Source: a virus. Taken from it: 64,000 nt of DNA. Within the stretch, counting starts at the first letter, position 1, and each line of letters opens with the position of its first letter. Location: positions 34,542 to 98,541 of IMG/VR virus record IMGVR_UViG_3300037011_000200; one strand, given 5' to 3'. The notes beneath the pieces are model-generated. The model made no database searches and was not told where the DNA came from. It saw only the letters and a list, made by a program, of their open reading frames with translations. The position numbers were made by a program, and so were the translations under genes. Positions 1 through 7,846 of this stretch are shown here, piece after piece.

Positions 1-865
1 TCATTATTTAGATATTCTAGGTAGTTGTATTATTGATTGCAAAAGGAATATTATTGATTGGAATGTTACATTAGATAGTGAAATAGCTTATCTAGTTGGT
101 CTATATATTGGTGATGGATCATGGGGTACTGGTCCTGCGTATGCAATTGAGTTCGCGACTGGATTAAACTTGTATGAAGACTTTATTAGGAATTGTTCTA
201 AAAAGTTGGGATATCATTTTAAAGAATATTTTAGAATCGAGAATTGTGCAAAGGCAGTTATCTGTTCTATTCAGTTTCAGGCTATTCTCTACGAGCTAGG
301 ATTACGGAAAAGTGTTAATCATTCGGTTAAATTTATTCCAGAGATTTTCTTTTCGGCAACAGAGTCTACTCGAAAAGCTTTATTGTTGGGGCTATATCAT
401 AGTGATGGCAGTTTTTATTATGCCTTAGGTTATTCTCCTTGCCTTGATTTTCGTACTACATCAGAGAGTTTAAGAGATGGATTAACATTCTTATTACGTC
501 AGTTTGGGGTATTTCCATCATTGCGTACTCGTCCTCCAAACAAGAAATTGAAAGAGCAGTGGGGCCGTTCTACTATTATTGACAGGAAACCTATTTTTGT
601 TGTTACATGTAATCAGCAGCGTGACATTGTTAGTTTAGACTTTATTTGTAGGATGTTTAACTTAGAGAATCTATCTAAATATAAAACACCTGTTGTTGAT
701 TTTATGGCACGTACTAGAGATTTTATTCCACTAACTGAAACGGTGTCTGCGGTTAGAATTCGGAGGATCGAAGAAGTAAGTTATGCTTATGATAGAGTTT
801 ACGACTTGGAAGTTGAAGAGCATCATAATTTCGGAATTGGCATGACAGGAATGATACTCCGAAAT
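1..865 (+). other. LAGLIDADG intein in the topoisomerase gene (partial)
   Basis: Two LAGLIDADG-type motifs are visible, LVGLYIGDGS (about 92-121) and LLLGLYHSDGS, spaced as in a two-motif homing endonuclease. The splicing C-terminus follows: VYDLEVEEHHNF (block F), then GMILRN ending at the Asn codon 863-865, with Ser as first residue of the C-extein. The usual penultimate His of block G is replaced by Arg. The intein N-terminus is outside the window. Family knowledge: such inteins spread by cutting intein-free alleles and sit in conserved active-site motifs, here the Toprim DxDxDG. Confidence 0.85.
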
Positions 866-1270
866 AGTGACGGAAAACATATAACTTGCTTACTTTTAAC
901 ATTCTTTTTGCAATGGATGAGACCTTTGATTGAGCAAGGGTATATTTATATTGCTAGATCTCCTCTCTATCGAATTGTAGAAAAGACAAAGATTCAGTTT
1001 GCATATTCTGATATTGAGTTATCTAAAATACAGAAATCTCCAGGCGCGATTATTACTCGCTTTAAAGGGTTAGGTGAATTGAATCCAAATGAATTGGCTA
1101 AGGCAATATTTGATCCTTTAACTAGGCATTTGAGTTGTGTTTCGTTAAATGATCTTACGCAGGCAGCTACAGTTACTTATTGTTTAATGGGGCCTGATCG
1201 TGAGATGCGTTGGGATTTCATAAATGAATTTATGTCACAGATTGATTATGAATGGAAAGGGGAAGTATAA
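1..1270 (+). CDS. Type II DNA topoisomerase B subunit (GyrB/ParE-like), 3' part, with intein
   Basis: Incomplete at the left edge; the frame is open from base 2. Bases 2-865 encode an intein and 866-1270 the topoisomerase C-terminal part. After the intein the protein continues SDGKHI, then LLLTFF, MRPLIEQGYIYIA and PLYR, and later FKGLGELNPNEL. These are the Toprim-domain end and the FKGLGEMNP block typical of GyrB/ParE, the ATPase and Toprim subunit of type II topoisomerases that manage supercoiling and decatenation. The intein interrupts the metal-binding DxDxDG motif, so activity needs protein splicing. The next gene starts directly after the stop codon. GyrB versus ParE versus a phage-type large subunit cannot be settled because the N-terminus lies outside the window. 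Confidence 0.85.
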   Translation, partial: HYLDILGSCIIDCKRNIIDWNVTLDSEIAYLVGLYIGDGSWGTGPAYAIEFATGLNLYEDFIRNCSKKLGYHFKEYFRIENCAKAVICSIQFQAILYELGLRKSVNHSVKFIPEIFFSATESTRKALLLGLYHSDGSFYYALGYSPCLDFRTTSESLRDGLTFLLRQFGVFPSLRTRPPNKKLKEQWGRSTIIDRKPIFVVTCNQQRDIVSLDFICRMFNLENLSKYKTPVVDFMARTRDFIPLTETVSAVRIRRIEEVSYAYDRVYDLEVEEHHNFGIGMTGMILRNSDGKHITCLLLTFFLQWMRPLIEQGYIYIARSPLYRIVEKTKIQFAYSDIELSKIQKSPGAIITRFKGLGELNPNELAKAIFDPLTRHLSCVSLNDLTQAATVTYCLMGPDREMRWDFINEFMSQIDYEWKGEV

Positions 1271-1624
1271 ATGTCAGTATCAGCTTATGAGACAAAGTTG
1301 AATAAGACGCTCGATGATCTTCAAAGTTTAAAAGAGGTGCTTCAAGAATTACAGCGACTAAAAGATAAAAATTTGTCATTGGCCTACTTCGTAGAAGTCT
1401 TGCAACGTGATAATAAACTACTTCTATCACGTGTAAAGAAGATAGATGAGGATATTGTGAAAGGTGCAACTGAACAGGAAGCGTTACTTTTGGATAAGAT
1501 TCGGCAATTACAAAGCGACTTTTCTGATATGTATGATGCTCATCGAACTACATTTAGGCGTTGTGTAAAGTGTAACCATTTACGAGAGCAAGGATTAATT
1601 TGTCCAAGTTGCGGAAATAATTAA
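1271..1624 (+). CDS. Coiled-coil protein with C-terminal zinc ribbon, unknown function
   Basis: 117 residues. Residues about 5-85 are heptad-like and rich in Leu, Lys and Glu, suggesting a long helix or coiled coil. The last 25 residues hold two CxxC pairs, CVKC and CPSC, likely binding one zinc. It abuts the topoisomerase stop codon, so the two are probably translated together. No specific family recognised; a small DNA- or protein-binding adaptor is possible, but that is inference. Confidence 0.75.
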   Translation: MSVSAYETKLNKTLDDLQSLKEVLQELQRLKDKNLSLAYFVEVLQRDNKLLLSRVKKIDEDIVKGATEQEALLLDKIRQLQSDFSDMYDAHRTTFRRCVKCNHLREQGLICPSCGNN

Positions 1625-1731
1625 GGTGGAAGAGCAATTTATCACCTACAGATTCTGCAGAGATGTAATATTGGTTGAAATTCCAGAAAAGAATTGGACT
1701 TGATCGTCGTTAGAATTAAGGAAGGAATATT

Positions 1732-2055
1732 ATGACTGAAAAAGAAGTGTGGTGGAATACGGTTGAGAAATACTGGGAGCATCTTTTCGCAATCATAATA
1801 AAATTTCTTCCTAATGTGACATTCATTGGTTGTGAGGGTAACATAATTTCTCATGATACGTTGATGGAAATCACTTTACTAAAAGAATGTAAAGATCCTC
1901 GACTGTGTCGTTATCTTTTTATGGTATGGGATGCAGCACTTGATGATCCATCAATTCATAGTATTTCTGGTTGGAGAATTTTATGTGACCTTCTTTCTGA
2001 AGAGTACATCTTCAATGAAGGGGAGGACAATGGGAATCTTGGTAAAGATGATTAG
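1732..2055 (+). CDS. Hypothetical acidic protein
   Basis: 107 residues starting at ATG 1732 after AAGGAA. Trp-rich N-terminus (WWNTVEKYWEH), a mixed hydrophobic core and an acidic tail ending EDNGNLGKDD. Its 3' end overlaps the next gene by 26 bases, a sign of translational coupling. No motif recognised. The gap before it (1625-1731) shows no convincing gene. Confidence 0.6.
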   Translation: MTEKEVWWNTVEKYWEHLFAIIIKFLPNVTFIGCEGNIISHDTLMEITLLKECKDPRLCRYLFMVWDAALDDPSIHSISGWRILCDLLSEEYIFNEGEDNGNLGKDD

Positions 2056-2218
2056 AGAGCTTATTGCTCGTGGAGAACCCCCTACACGCATTAAGTTTTT
2101 GCTAGGAATACCAAAGGAGTTCTTCGATACTTTTTATTCGACTGCAATTTATCAACATCAAAAGAAGGTTTTGTCAAAACGAGGGTATTATGTTAAGGTC
2201 AGTGAAACTATGTGCTGA
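2030..2218 (+). CDS. Hypothetical small protein
   Basis: 62 residues from ATG 2030, chosen because GGGAGG lies at 2021-2026; an upstream in-frame ATG (1931) has no ribosome site and would overlap the preceding gene far more. Basic, helical-looking sequence (IRELIARGEPPTRIKFLLGIP) that could be a small helix-turn-helix, though nothing specific is recognised. It sits between a hypothetical gene and the Mre11-like nuclease gene. Confidence 0.5.
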   Translation: MGILVKMIRELIARGEPPTRIKFLLGIPKEFFDTFYSTAIYQHQKKVLSKRGYYVKVSETMC

Positions 2219-2280
2219 GTAGTGTAGTGGTGAGCACCAGTCCTGCACCCCTAAGCTGGCCTTTTTGGGAAAGGGATATT

Positions 2281-3264
2281 ATGTCAATTTTAATCACGTC
2301 TGATTTGCATTTCGATGAAAAGATTGTTAATGATGGGTATCATGAAAAGCTTTCAGGGTTTCTGAGAGAACAGCAGACCGCTCACAGGGCAAATATGCTT
2401 TTCATTTTAGGTGATTTCTTTAGTGAGCATTTAGACCCTCATCGGCGTATTGCTTTCAAAGTACTTGATGCGATCGCAGATTTTTTCCATTCATTGGACT
2501 TCGAAAAGATTGTCATTTTGAAAGGTAATCATGACGAGTCGTTTATCGGTCATCATAATCTGAAGATTCTCTCGTTGGATTTCCGTGTACAAATAATCGA
2601 TACACCTACAATAGTTAAGATTAACAACATAAAATTCCTCTTCATTCCTTTCTGCAAGGATAAAGATCTTTTTTATTCGATTATTGATCAGGCTGAAGGT
2701 GGTGAGAATGTGATCGCTTTGATTCATCAACCGATAGTTGGATTTCGAGTAAGTGCAAAACATGCTTGCACGAATGGGATTGATTCTAACAAACTGCATA
2801 AGTTTGCTTTAGTTGTTGCAGGTGATTTTCACGATTATCAGAGTCAAGGTAATGTGGTATTTATTGGATCACCATATCAGGTACGGCGTGACGAAGATCT
2901 CAAAAAGTTCATGATGTCAATATCTGATGATCGTGTGTCGCTTATAGAGTTACCTGTAGCTTTGTCTCAAAGGTTCATTTTTGTGGAGAATGCTACACAG
3001 ATTGATCAGTTGGGGGACTTGCGAGGGAAAATTGTAGTTGTATCTGAAGATGTTGATATTGATAAAATTAACCAGCTTAGAGATAAAGGAGTTAAGATTG
3101 TTTCTTCAAAGGCATTAATGAAGGAAAGTGCTCCTGTTGTTGAAGTGGATTTGTCATCCTTTTCGGTTAATCTTTTGAAATCAGCTGTTGAAAGAATGAC
3201 TGATCCTTATATGAAGGCTGTAGGCCAAGATTTATTAGAAAGGATTGGTTATGGCTCATCGTAA
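2281..3264 (+). CDS. Mre11/SbcD/T4 gp47-like recombination exonuclease subunit
   Basis: 327 residues. ATG 2281 is preceded by GAAAGGG; a longer reading from 2212 adds a non-conserved leader without a ribosome site. Calcineurin-like phosphoesterase motifs appear in order: SDLHFDE (D-x-H), ILGDFF (GD), LKGNHDE (GNHD), LIHQPI and VAGDFHDYQ (GDxH). These bind two Mn ions in the Mre11/SbcD/gp47 family, which trims DNA ends together with a Rad50-type ATPase. That partner lies at 3813. Shorter than most SbcD proteins and closer in size to T4 gp47. Role inferred: end resection for recombination-dependent replication. Confidence 0.88.
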   Translation: MSILITSDLHFDEKIVNDGYHEKLSGFLREQQTAHRANMLFILGDFFSEHLDPHRRIAFKVLDAIADFFHSLDFEKIVILKGNHDESFIGHHNLKILSLDFRVQIIDTPTIVKINNIKFLFIPFCKDKDLFYSIIDQAEGGENVIALIHQPIVGFRVSAKHACTNGIDSNKLHKFALVVAGDFHDYQSQGNVVFIGSPYQVRRDEDLKKFMMSISDDRVSLIELPVALSQRFIFVENATQIDQLGDLRGKIVVVSEDVDIDKINQLRDKGVKIVSSKALMKESAPVVEVDLSSFSVNLLKSAVERMTDPYMKAVGQDLLERIGYGSS

Positions 3265-3472
3265 ATATCCGAGGTTGGGTAGCCAATATAAAACTCAGGT
3301 TACAGGGGAAGAAGGCTTCTTAAAGTGTGATCAGTGCCAGACGTATTTGGTGAAGGGTGAAACAGTTGTGAAGCAGGATATTCAGCTTGACTGGTTTCGT
3401 GAGGATGATGACGTGAAGAATTTATGTAAAAAGTGTGTACAGATTCTAGATTTGTCGAAGTTGTCGAAGTGA
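3251..3472 (+). CDS. Small zinc-ribbon protein
   Basis: 73 residues from ATG 3251, overlapping the end of the nuclease gene, with AAAGGA just upstream (a TTG at 3245 is the alternative). Two Cys pairs, CDQC and CKKC, about 40 residues apart probably form a zinc ribbon. The last residues are basic. Its place inside the gp47-gp46 pair suggests an accessory to that complex, but this is only context. Confidence 0.65.
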   Translation: MAHRKYPRLGSQYKTQVTGEEGFLKCDQCQTYLVKGETVVKQDIQLDWFREDDDVKNLCKKCVQILDLSKLSK

Positions 3473-3811
3473 TTGAAGGAGTCTGTTATTCGGTGTATGA
3501 ATTGTGGCTATTGTTGTATCTATTATGATGTTATAATTTTAAAGCCTGGAATTAACCTTTCCAAGTTACGGGCTGTAAAAACTGAAGATGTTATTCAACA
3601 CAAAAGAGGGGGTGAATGTTGCCCTCATTTAGAATGGCTTGCTGATGGCAAAGCGAATTGTAAGATTCATCACTTCAAGATTTATAAGAAGACACCTTGT
3701 TTTTCTCATAGTCAGATAGAGCGGAATTTTGAATGTAATTGTCGAATGGGTGAATATATTTGGAAGCAAGGACGTGCTAAGGAAATCAGGAAGGAATTTG
3801 AGGGAAGGTAA
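3473..3811 (+). CDS. YkgJ-like Cys-cluster protein
   Basis: 112 residues. The N-terminal CMNCGYCC motif, a later CC-P-H-L, C-x-I-H and a further C-x-C pattern match the YkgJ/UPF0153 type of zinc- or iron-cluster proteins of unknown biochemical role. The frame opens at TTG 3473 immediately after a stop; an ATT at 3488 has a better-placed AAGGAG (3476-3481), so the true start is uncertain by five codons. It lies between the Mre11-like and Rad50-like genes. Confidence 0.65.
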   Translation: MKESVIRCMNCGYCCIYYDVIILKPGINLSKLRAVKTEDVIQHKRGGECCPHLEWLADGKANCKIHHFKIYKKTPCFSHSQIERNFECNCRMGEYIWKQGRAKEIRKEFEGR

Positions 3812-3812
3812 A

Positions 3813-5663
3813 ATGGAAGTAGTTTTTGAAAGTATGAAGCTCAAGAATTTTCGATCTTTCGTTGAGGCTGATGTTACGTTTGTTCCTGGAGTTCATTTAG
3901 TGCTGGGTAGAAATGAGAAGGAAAGCAGTGCGGATTCCAATGGTGCAGGTAAGTCAACCATTTTTTCATATGCTCCGCCATACATAATATTTGGCCGTTT
4001 CAAATCACCCAACGGCAAAATAGTTCGAACTGGTATGGAACGACGCAACGCAGATGATAATTGTTTTGGTGAGATGAATTTACGTGTTTCGAATCAACCT
4101 ATAGTTATTACTCGGGGTCGATCGAAAGGGAAACCTTTCTTGAAGTTGTCAGGTACTAAAACTCCTGTAAAGGCTGATCAAGAGTTGTCTTTTCTTGTTG
4201 GGTGTGACTTTGATGCCTTTTCTTCCTTGCAGGTTTTAACAAGATCGTCGTTTGAGTCGGGATTGTTTTATGGGACAGACACCCAGCGTAAAGATTTCTT
4301 TTTATCAGTAGCTGGGATAGATAAACTAATTGAGCAATCTCTAGAAGTACTAAAAAGTGATAAAGTAGACTATTCACTGAAGGCGTTAGAGATGAGAACG
4401 ATGTATAACGCTGAGGAGTCTGCGAATACATTAGCTTTTCGTATGAGTGAGATTAATCAAGAAGTCTTGCGGCTTGAGTCAAATATTTCGAGTGCGGATT
4501 TATTGATCGCGAATTATCAAAGTGAATTAATGAAGCGGACAGATGAGCTGGTAGCTACACAGGGTGTATTGAAGGAGAAGGAGCGAAAGGTTTTAGAACT
4601 ATCTGAAGTTTCTGGTGAGTTTAAGCGTCTTCATAAAATGTATGAGGAAAAGGGAGAACTACAAGGAAAGGTTAATAGTCTTAAGGACGCAATCTCTGAG
4701 AGATCGAAATACTGTGCTCGTTTGCAATCCTTGTCAGGGGCTGAATGTCTTAATTGTGGTCAATTGGTTAGAGAGGATTACGTCCGTAAAATCTTAACGA
4801 ATATGCAGGAGATTATTCAGTCTTCGAAAACTGCTTTAAAGGAAGCAGAGTCAACCTTTGACAAGACATCTTCTTCGATATCCGAGATGGAAGAACTCAA
4901 GCGTCAGGTGGATAATCTTGATCGTACATTGCAAGCTGGACTTAGGACATTGCGCGACGAAATCAATAGGTTGCAATCTGATATTCGGGTTATGACGAGT
5001 CAGTATGAGCAAGCACTTCAAAATTTACAGCAATATAAGGATGCTCGTGAAGCGCATACTTGTGCTCTAGAAGAGTTGAGGAGACGAGAACATTTTATAT
5101 TGCGTAGATTGGGCGCTATTAGAGATGATGCTCTTTGTTTTGGAAATCTAGAAAGTGCATGTCTTAAATGGGTTGATTTCTTCAAAAATCAATTACCAGC
5201 GCAAGCATTAACTGATATCACAAAGTTTTTGGGAAACTTCTCTGAACAGTGTCTTCGCACTTTGTGGGACATGAAGGTATCTATGCAGGTATACTTTGAT
5301 CCTGCTACACAGAAACCTATTATCGATGTGAAGGATTCGGATGGTGATTTGGTTAATATCGATTCTTTAAGTGGAGGAGAGCAAGCTCGGGTTTATTTGT
5401 CTCTTACACTGGGTTCTATTCTTGCGACAAGAAGTTTTCGTGGTTGGAGTTCGAATTTGTTTGTGCTTGATGAAGTGTTTGATGGGTGTCTCGACAGAAC
5501 TGGCCGAGAAATCATTCTTTCGCTTTTGCATGAGATGGCTTTGAAATTCAATTTATGTGTTTATGTTATTTCGCATCATTTAGATTACGCAAGAGAGAGT
5601 GTACCAGGTAGCATCTATACGTCGGTAAAAACTGTTGAAGGTAGTTATTTAGAGGTTTCATGA
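3813..5663 (+). CDS. Rad50/SbcC/T4 gp46-like SMC-type ATPase
   Basis: 616 residues from ATG 3813 with GGGAAGG upstream. P-loop SNGAGKST near residue 45, two long coiled-coil arms, a zinc-hook CLNCGQ near residue 311 where two molecules would dimerise, signature LSGGEQAR near 520, Walker B LFVLDEVFDG near 552 and an H-loop ISHH. This is the complete layout of a phage-sized Rad50. It should drive the gp47-like nuclease encoded at 2281 in end resection. The first 35 residues (MKLKNFRSF) fit the family start. Confidence 0.93.
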   Translation: MEVVFESMKLKNFRSFVEADVTFVPGVHLVLGRNEKESSADSNGAGKSTIFSYAPPYIIFGRFKSPNGKIVRTGMERRNADDNCFGEMNLRVSNQPIVITRGRSKGKPFLKLSGTKTPVKADQELSFLVGCDFDAFSSLQVLTRSSFESGLFYGTDTQRKDFFLSVAGIDKLIEQSLEVLKSDKVDYSLKALEMRTMYNAEESANTLAFRMSEINQEVLRLESNISSADLLIANYQSELMKRTDELVATQGVLKEKERKVLELSEVSGEFKRLHKMYEEKGELQGKVNSLKDAISERSKYCARLQSLSGAECLNCGQLVREDYVRKILTNMQEIIQSSKTALKEAESTFDKTSSSISEMEELKRQVDNLDRTLQAGLRTLRDEINRLQSDIRVMTSQYEQALQNLQQYKDAREAHTCALEELRRREHFILRRLGAIRDDALCFGNLESACLKWVDFFKNQLPAQALTDITKFLGNFSEQCLRTLWDMKVSMQVYFDPATQKPIIDVKDSDGDLVNIDSLSGGEQARVYLSLTLGSILATRSFRGWSSNLFVLDEVFDGCLDRTGREIILSLLHEMALKFNLCVYVISHHLDYARESVPGSIYTSVKTVEGSYLEVS

Positions 5664-5724
5664 AAGTGCCCCGTGAAAAATAAATTGAGTTTTTGTATAA
5701 TCTCATAATGAAGAGGAGTGCGCT

Positions 5725-6612
5725 GTGTTAACGGTTCATGATTTACAGCCAGATGTTCAGTTAAAGATTCAGAAAGTTGGTATTCGTAAGATTTCGGTTC
5801 CTGTTCAGTTTTCGTTAGATAGCTTTTTATATGGAGGTTTTCAATCTGATGTTTCTGTTCAGTCTTTGTTAGCTGATGCTTCGTGTTACGCTGAATTGAA
5901 TCAAGATCAGAAAGGAGCACATCTTAGTCGGTTTGCAGAAATTTTACGCAAATGGTCTCCTATAACGCTTTATGAGGGTCTACCGCTTCGCTTGATTCAG
6001 GATCTTGCGAATCGTCATGAGTCGCATTGTGTATATCTTAAATTGAGATTTGTACCTCTCTTCGAAGGAATATTTACAGTTACATATCAGAAGAAAGCTG
6101 AGCCCTTTCTTGTAGACGATACTTTTATTCGTCATCCCGTCAATGTCAGTTTTCCGTTTCAAATGATTGTTCCTATGATTTTTGAATATTCTGCATATCG
6201 AGATGGAAAGGTTAAGTTTTTTGTAACCTTCGAATTAATAGGTTTCAATGTTTGTCCTTGTGCGCTGAAGGAGTGTGATGGCCTTGCTTCACACTCCCAA
6301 CGCGCACTGTTACGTGTGAGTTTAGATCTCAGTTCGGTGAAGGCAAGTGTAATTACGTGGGATGAGTTGTTTCATGGTTTGATAAATACAACGTTCGCTG
6401 CACCTGCTGGCACGGTATTAAAGCGTGATCAAGAGTTAGCAGTCATCCAAACGGGCTTTCAGAACCCTCGATTCGTAGAAGATAGTGTTCGATTTGCAGC
6501 TTCTTATCTAACTGAACTCTTACCAGGTGTTCCTTATTCATTGGTATGCGATTCTGATGAAAGTATTCATTATCATAATGCAGTTGCAGTGATTCTAAAT
6601 GGTATGCCATGA
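5725..6612 (+). CDS. folE2: GTP cyclohydrolase IB (FolE2 family)
   Basis: 295 residues from GTG 5725, with AAGAGG upstream. Hallmarks of the type IB enzyme: N-terminal DVQ and VGIRKISVPV; the active-site block VCPCALKE followed by ASHSQR at about 176-194, giving the Cys and His; and NPRFVEDSVR near 250, giving the catalytic Glu. The reaction turns GTP into 7,8-dihydroneopterin triphosphate, the first step to folate and to 7-deazaguanines (preQ0/queuosine). Phages use the latter route to modify DNA; no QueD, QueE or QueC homologue is in this window. The stop overlaps the next ATG. Confidence 0.88.
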   Translation: MLTVHDLQPDVQLKIQKVGIRKISVPVQFSLDSFLYGGFQSDVSVQSLLADASCYAELNQDQKGAHLSRFAEILRKWSPITLYEGLPLRLIQDLANRHESHCVYLKLRFVPLFEGIFTVTYQKKAEPFLVDDTFIRHPVNVSFPFQMIVPMIFEYSAYRDGKVKFFVTFELIGFNVCPCALKECDGLASHSQRALLRVSLDLSSVKASVITWDELFHGLINTTFAAPAGTVLKRDQELAVIQTGFQNPRFVEDSVRFAASYLTELLPGVPYSLVCDSDESIHYHNAVAVILNGMP

Positions 6613-6965
6613 TTGATGAAGGCGCTTTAGAGTTTAAGATAAAATTCTTTGAAGTTATTGGGGATGAGTTTACAGCAGCTAATTTACGAGTCGAGCTTTC
6701 ATTACAACGCCTTCACATTGCAATGTGGAGCGTATCACTTACGGCTCAGCAAACTGCAGATGCATTTAAAGTGTTTACTGATAAGGTAAAAAAAGCAACT
6801 CTGGAGACATTTACATTTATGCTTTCTCTTAATCTCATTGGTAAGGTTAATGAGTATTATGGTTTTCCCCCTCTTACTGCTTTTTATGGAGTGGACTATG
6901 GGAAAAAGAAAGTTGCTTCCGCTATTTTTAGTAGTGCTACTCGTAGGATGTTCAAGCTTCGTTAA
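6609..6965 (+). CDS. Hypothetical protein sharing a duplicated segment with the gene at 7429
   Basis: 118 residues, ATG overlapping the folE2 stop (ATGA). Its first 16 residues (MIDEGALEFKIKFFE and one more position) are encoded by 49 bases identical to 7519-7567. Compared with that second gene it lacks an N-terminal part of about 31 residues, so it may be a 5'-truncated paralogue that was captured downstream of folE2. The rest is helical-looking. Function unknown. Confidence 0.6.
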   Translation: MIDEGALEFKIKFFEVIGDEFTAANLRVELSLQRLHIAMWSVSLTAQQTADAFKVFTDKVKKATLETFTFMLSLNLIGKVNEYYGFPPLTAFYGVDYGKKKVASAIFSSATRRMFKLR

Positions 6966-7239
6966 GGATGCCTACAAAACGATTGACGATACAGGAACCG
7001 TGTATCAGGAGTCTGTTAATCTGTACAACAACAAAACCCTTATTATAGATTTACAGGGCCACGCCGCAGTTCGCGCTGCAGCAACTAAGGTGTATACTGA
7101 TTACAAGGGTGCAATAGATACTCTTGAGAGATACAAGTTGAACAAGACTGATCAAAATAAAGCGTCAGTTAGTGACGCGTTGGTCAAATTATCTAATTCA
7201 AGAGTTGAGTTAGAGAGGTTAATCCAAAAATATTATTAG
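6898..7239 (+). CDS. Predicted lipoprotein
   Basis: 113 residues from ATG 6898, nested in the end of the previous gene in another frame, with GGAG just upstream. Signal peptide: basic MGKRK, hydrophobic LLPLFLVVLLV and lipobox LLVGC with Cys near residue 18. The mature part is a helical, charged chain without obvious domains. Small phage lipoproteins can be outer spanins or superinfection-exclusion proteins. No inner-spanin partner is evident, although the 7251 gene is adjacent. Confidence 0.75.
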   Translation: MGKRKLLPLFLVVLLVGCSSFVKDAYKTIDDTGTVYQESVNLYNNKTLIIDLQGHAAVRAAATKVYTDYKGAIDTLERYKLNKTDQNKASVSDALVKLSNSRVELERLIQKYY

Positions 7240-7250
7240 GAGGTTCTGTT

Positions 7251-7436
7251 ATGGGAAAAAATTCAGTTAATTCAGCACAAGCCGAATTTTTGTCACTGTT
7301 GATACGGATGGGAATTGAACAAGGTATTCCTGCTATCATTCAACTCTGTAAGAATTTGAGTGATGAGCCCTCGCTCGAGGAAATTCGAGCATTGCGAAAG
7401 AAGGTTCTTCCTCCTGAAGAAGCTTTTCATGACTGA
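7251..7436 (+). CDS. Hypothetical small protein downstream of the lipoprotein
   Basis: 61 residues, ATG 7251 with an excellent AGGAGG. A central moderately hydrophobic helix (FLSLLIRMGIEQGIPAIIQL) is followed by an acidic, Pro-containing tail. It resembles small phage proteins encoded near lysis or membrane functions, but no family is recognised. It overlaps the next gene by 8 bases. Confidence 0.6.
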   Translation: MGKNSVNSAQAEFLSLLIRMGIEQGIPAIIQLCKNLSDEPSLEEIRALRKKVLPPEEAFHD

Positions 7437-7659
7437 AGAGGAAAAGTTTGGTGCAATGGCAAGCTTGTGGCCATTAAATGTAATAAGTGTAAGTGAGGCA
7501 CGTAAGTTATTGAGTTTTGCCATGATTGATGAAGGCGCTTTAGAGTTTAAGATAAAATTCTTTGAAGCTATCGGTGACTCCGAGACGACTGAGAAGTATC
7601 GTGCAGAAGGGTTATGGTTACACTTTACACAACGCCTAATGGTATACACTTTGGTCTAA
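7429..7659 (+). CDS. Hypothetical protein, full-length relative of the 6609 product
   Basis: 76 residues from ATG 7429, chosen because it overlaps the upstream stop and has GAAGAAG before it. Residues 31-47 repeat the MIDEGALEFKIKFFE segment of the 6609 gene at DNA level (7519-7567); beyond this point the two diverge but keep a similar pattern of charged and hydrophobic residues. Acidic N-terminus MTEEEKFG. Function unknown. Confidence 0.55.
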   Translation: MTEEEKFGAMASLWPLNVISVSEARKLLSFAMIDEGALEFKIKFFEAIGDSETTEKYRAEGLWLHFTQRLMVYTLV

Positions 7660-7748
7660 TATAACTTATATCTCTAATCCTAAAAGTTTTGATTTTCGTC
7701 AACAGTATCAGGGAGATTGATCATTTTTAAAGAAGAAAGGGGGTGAAG

Positions 7749-7841
7749 ATGAAAAAAGATTGTTGGCATCCAGAAGACGTTCCTCTGTGGAGAAAGGTAT
7801 GGTTGTTAATCCGTTACGCAATCAAATACCATAGGAGGTAA
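7749..7841 (+). CDS. 30-residue cationic microprotein, copy 1
   Basis: ATG 7749 after AAAGGGGGTG. The product reads MKKDCWHPEDVPLWRKVWLL and continues IRYAIKYHRR: a Trp-rich, basic, probably amphipathic helix. Bases 7746-7825 are identical to 61333-61412, where a second copy of the gene lies. The copies diverge only in the last few codons, just before a GGAGGTA sequence. Coding is supported by the ribosome site and by conservation of the frame in both copies. Function unknown; membrane or protein binding would suit such a helix. Confidence 0.6.
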   Translation: MKKDCWHPEDVPLWRKVWLLIRYAIKYHRR

Positions 7842-7846
7842 CAAGC

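Noticed and set aside
2219-2270. tRNA-like stretch with a D-loop resemblance (TAGTGTAGTGGTGAGCAC)
   Set aside because: No proper anticodon stem-loop and no T-arm GGTTCGA follow; the cloverleaf cannot be completed.
5696-5701. TATAAT promoter before folE2
   Set aside because: A -10-like hexamer is present but no -35 at proper spacing; in AT-rich DNA this is expected by chance.
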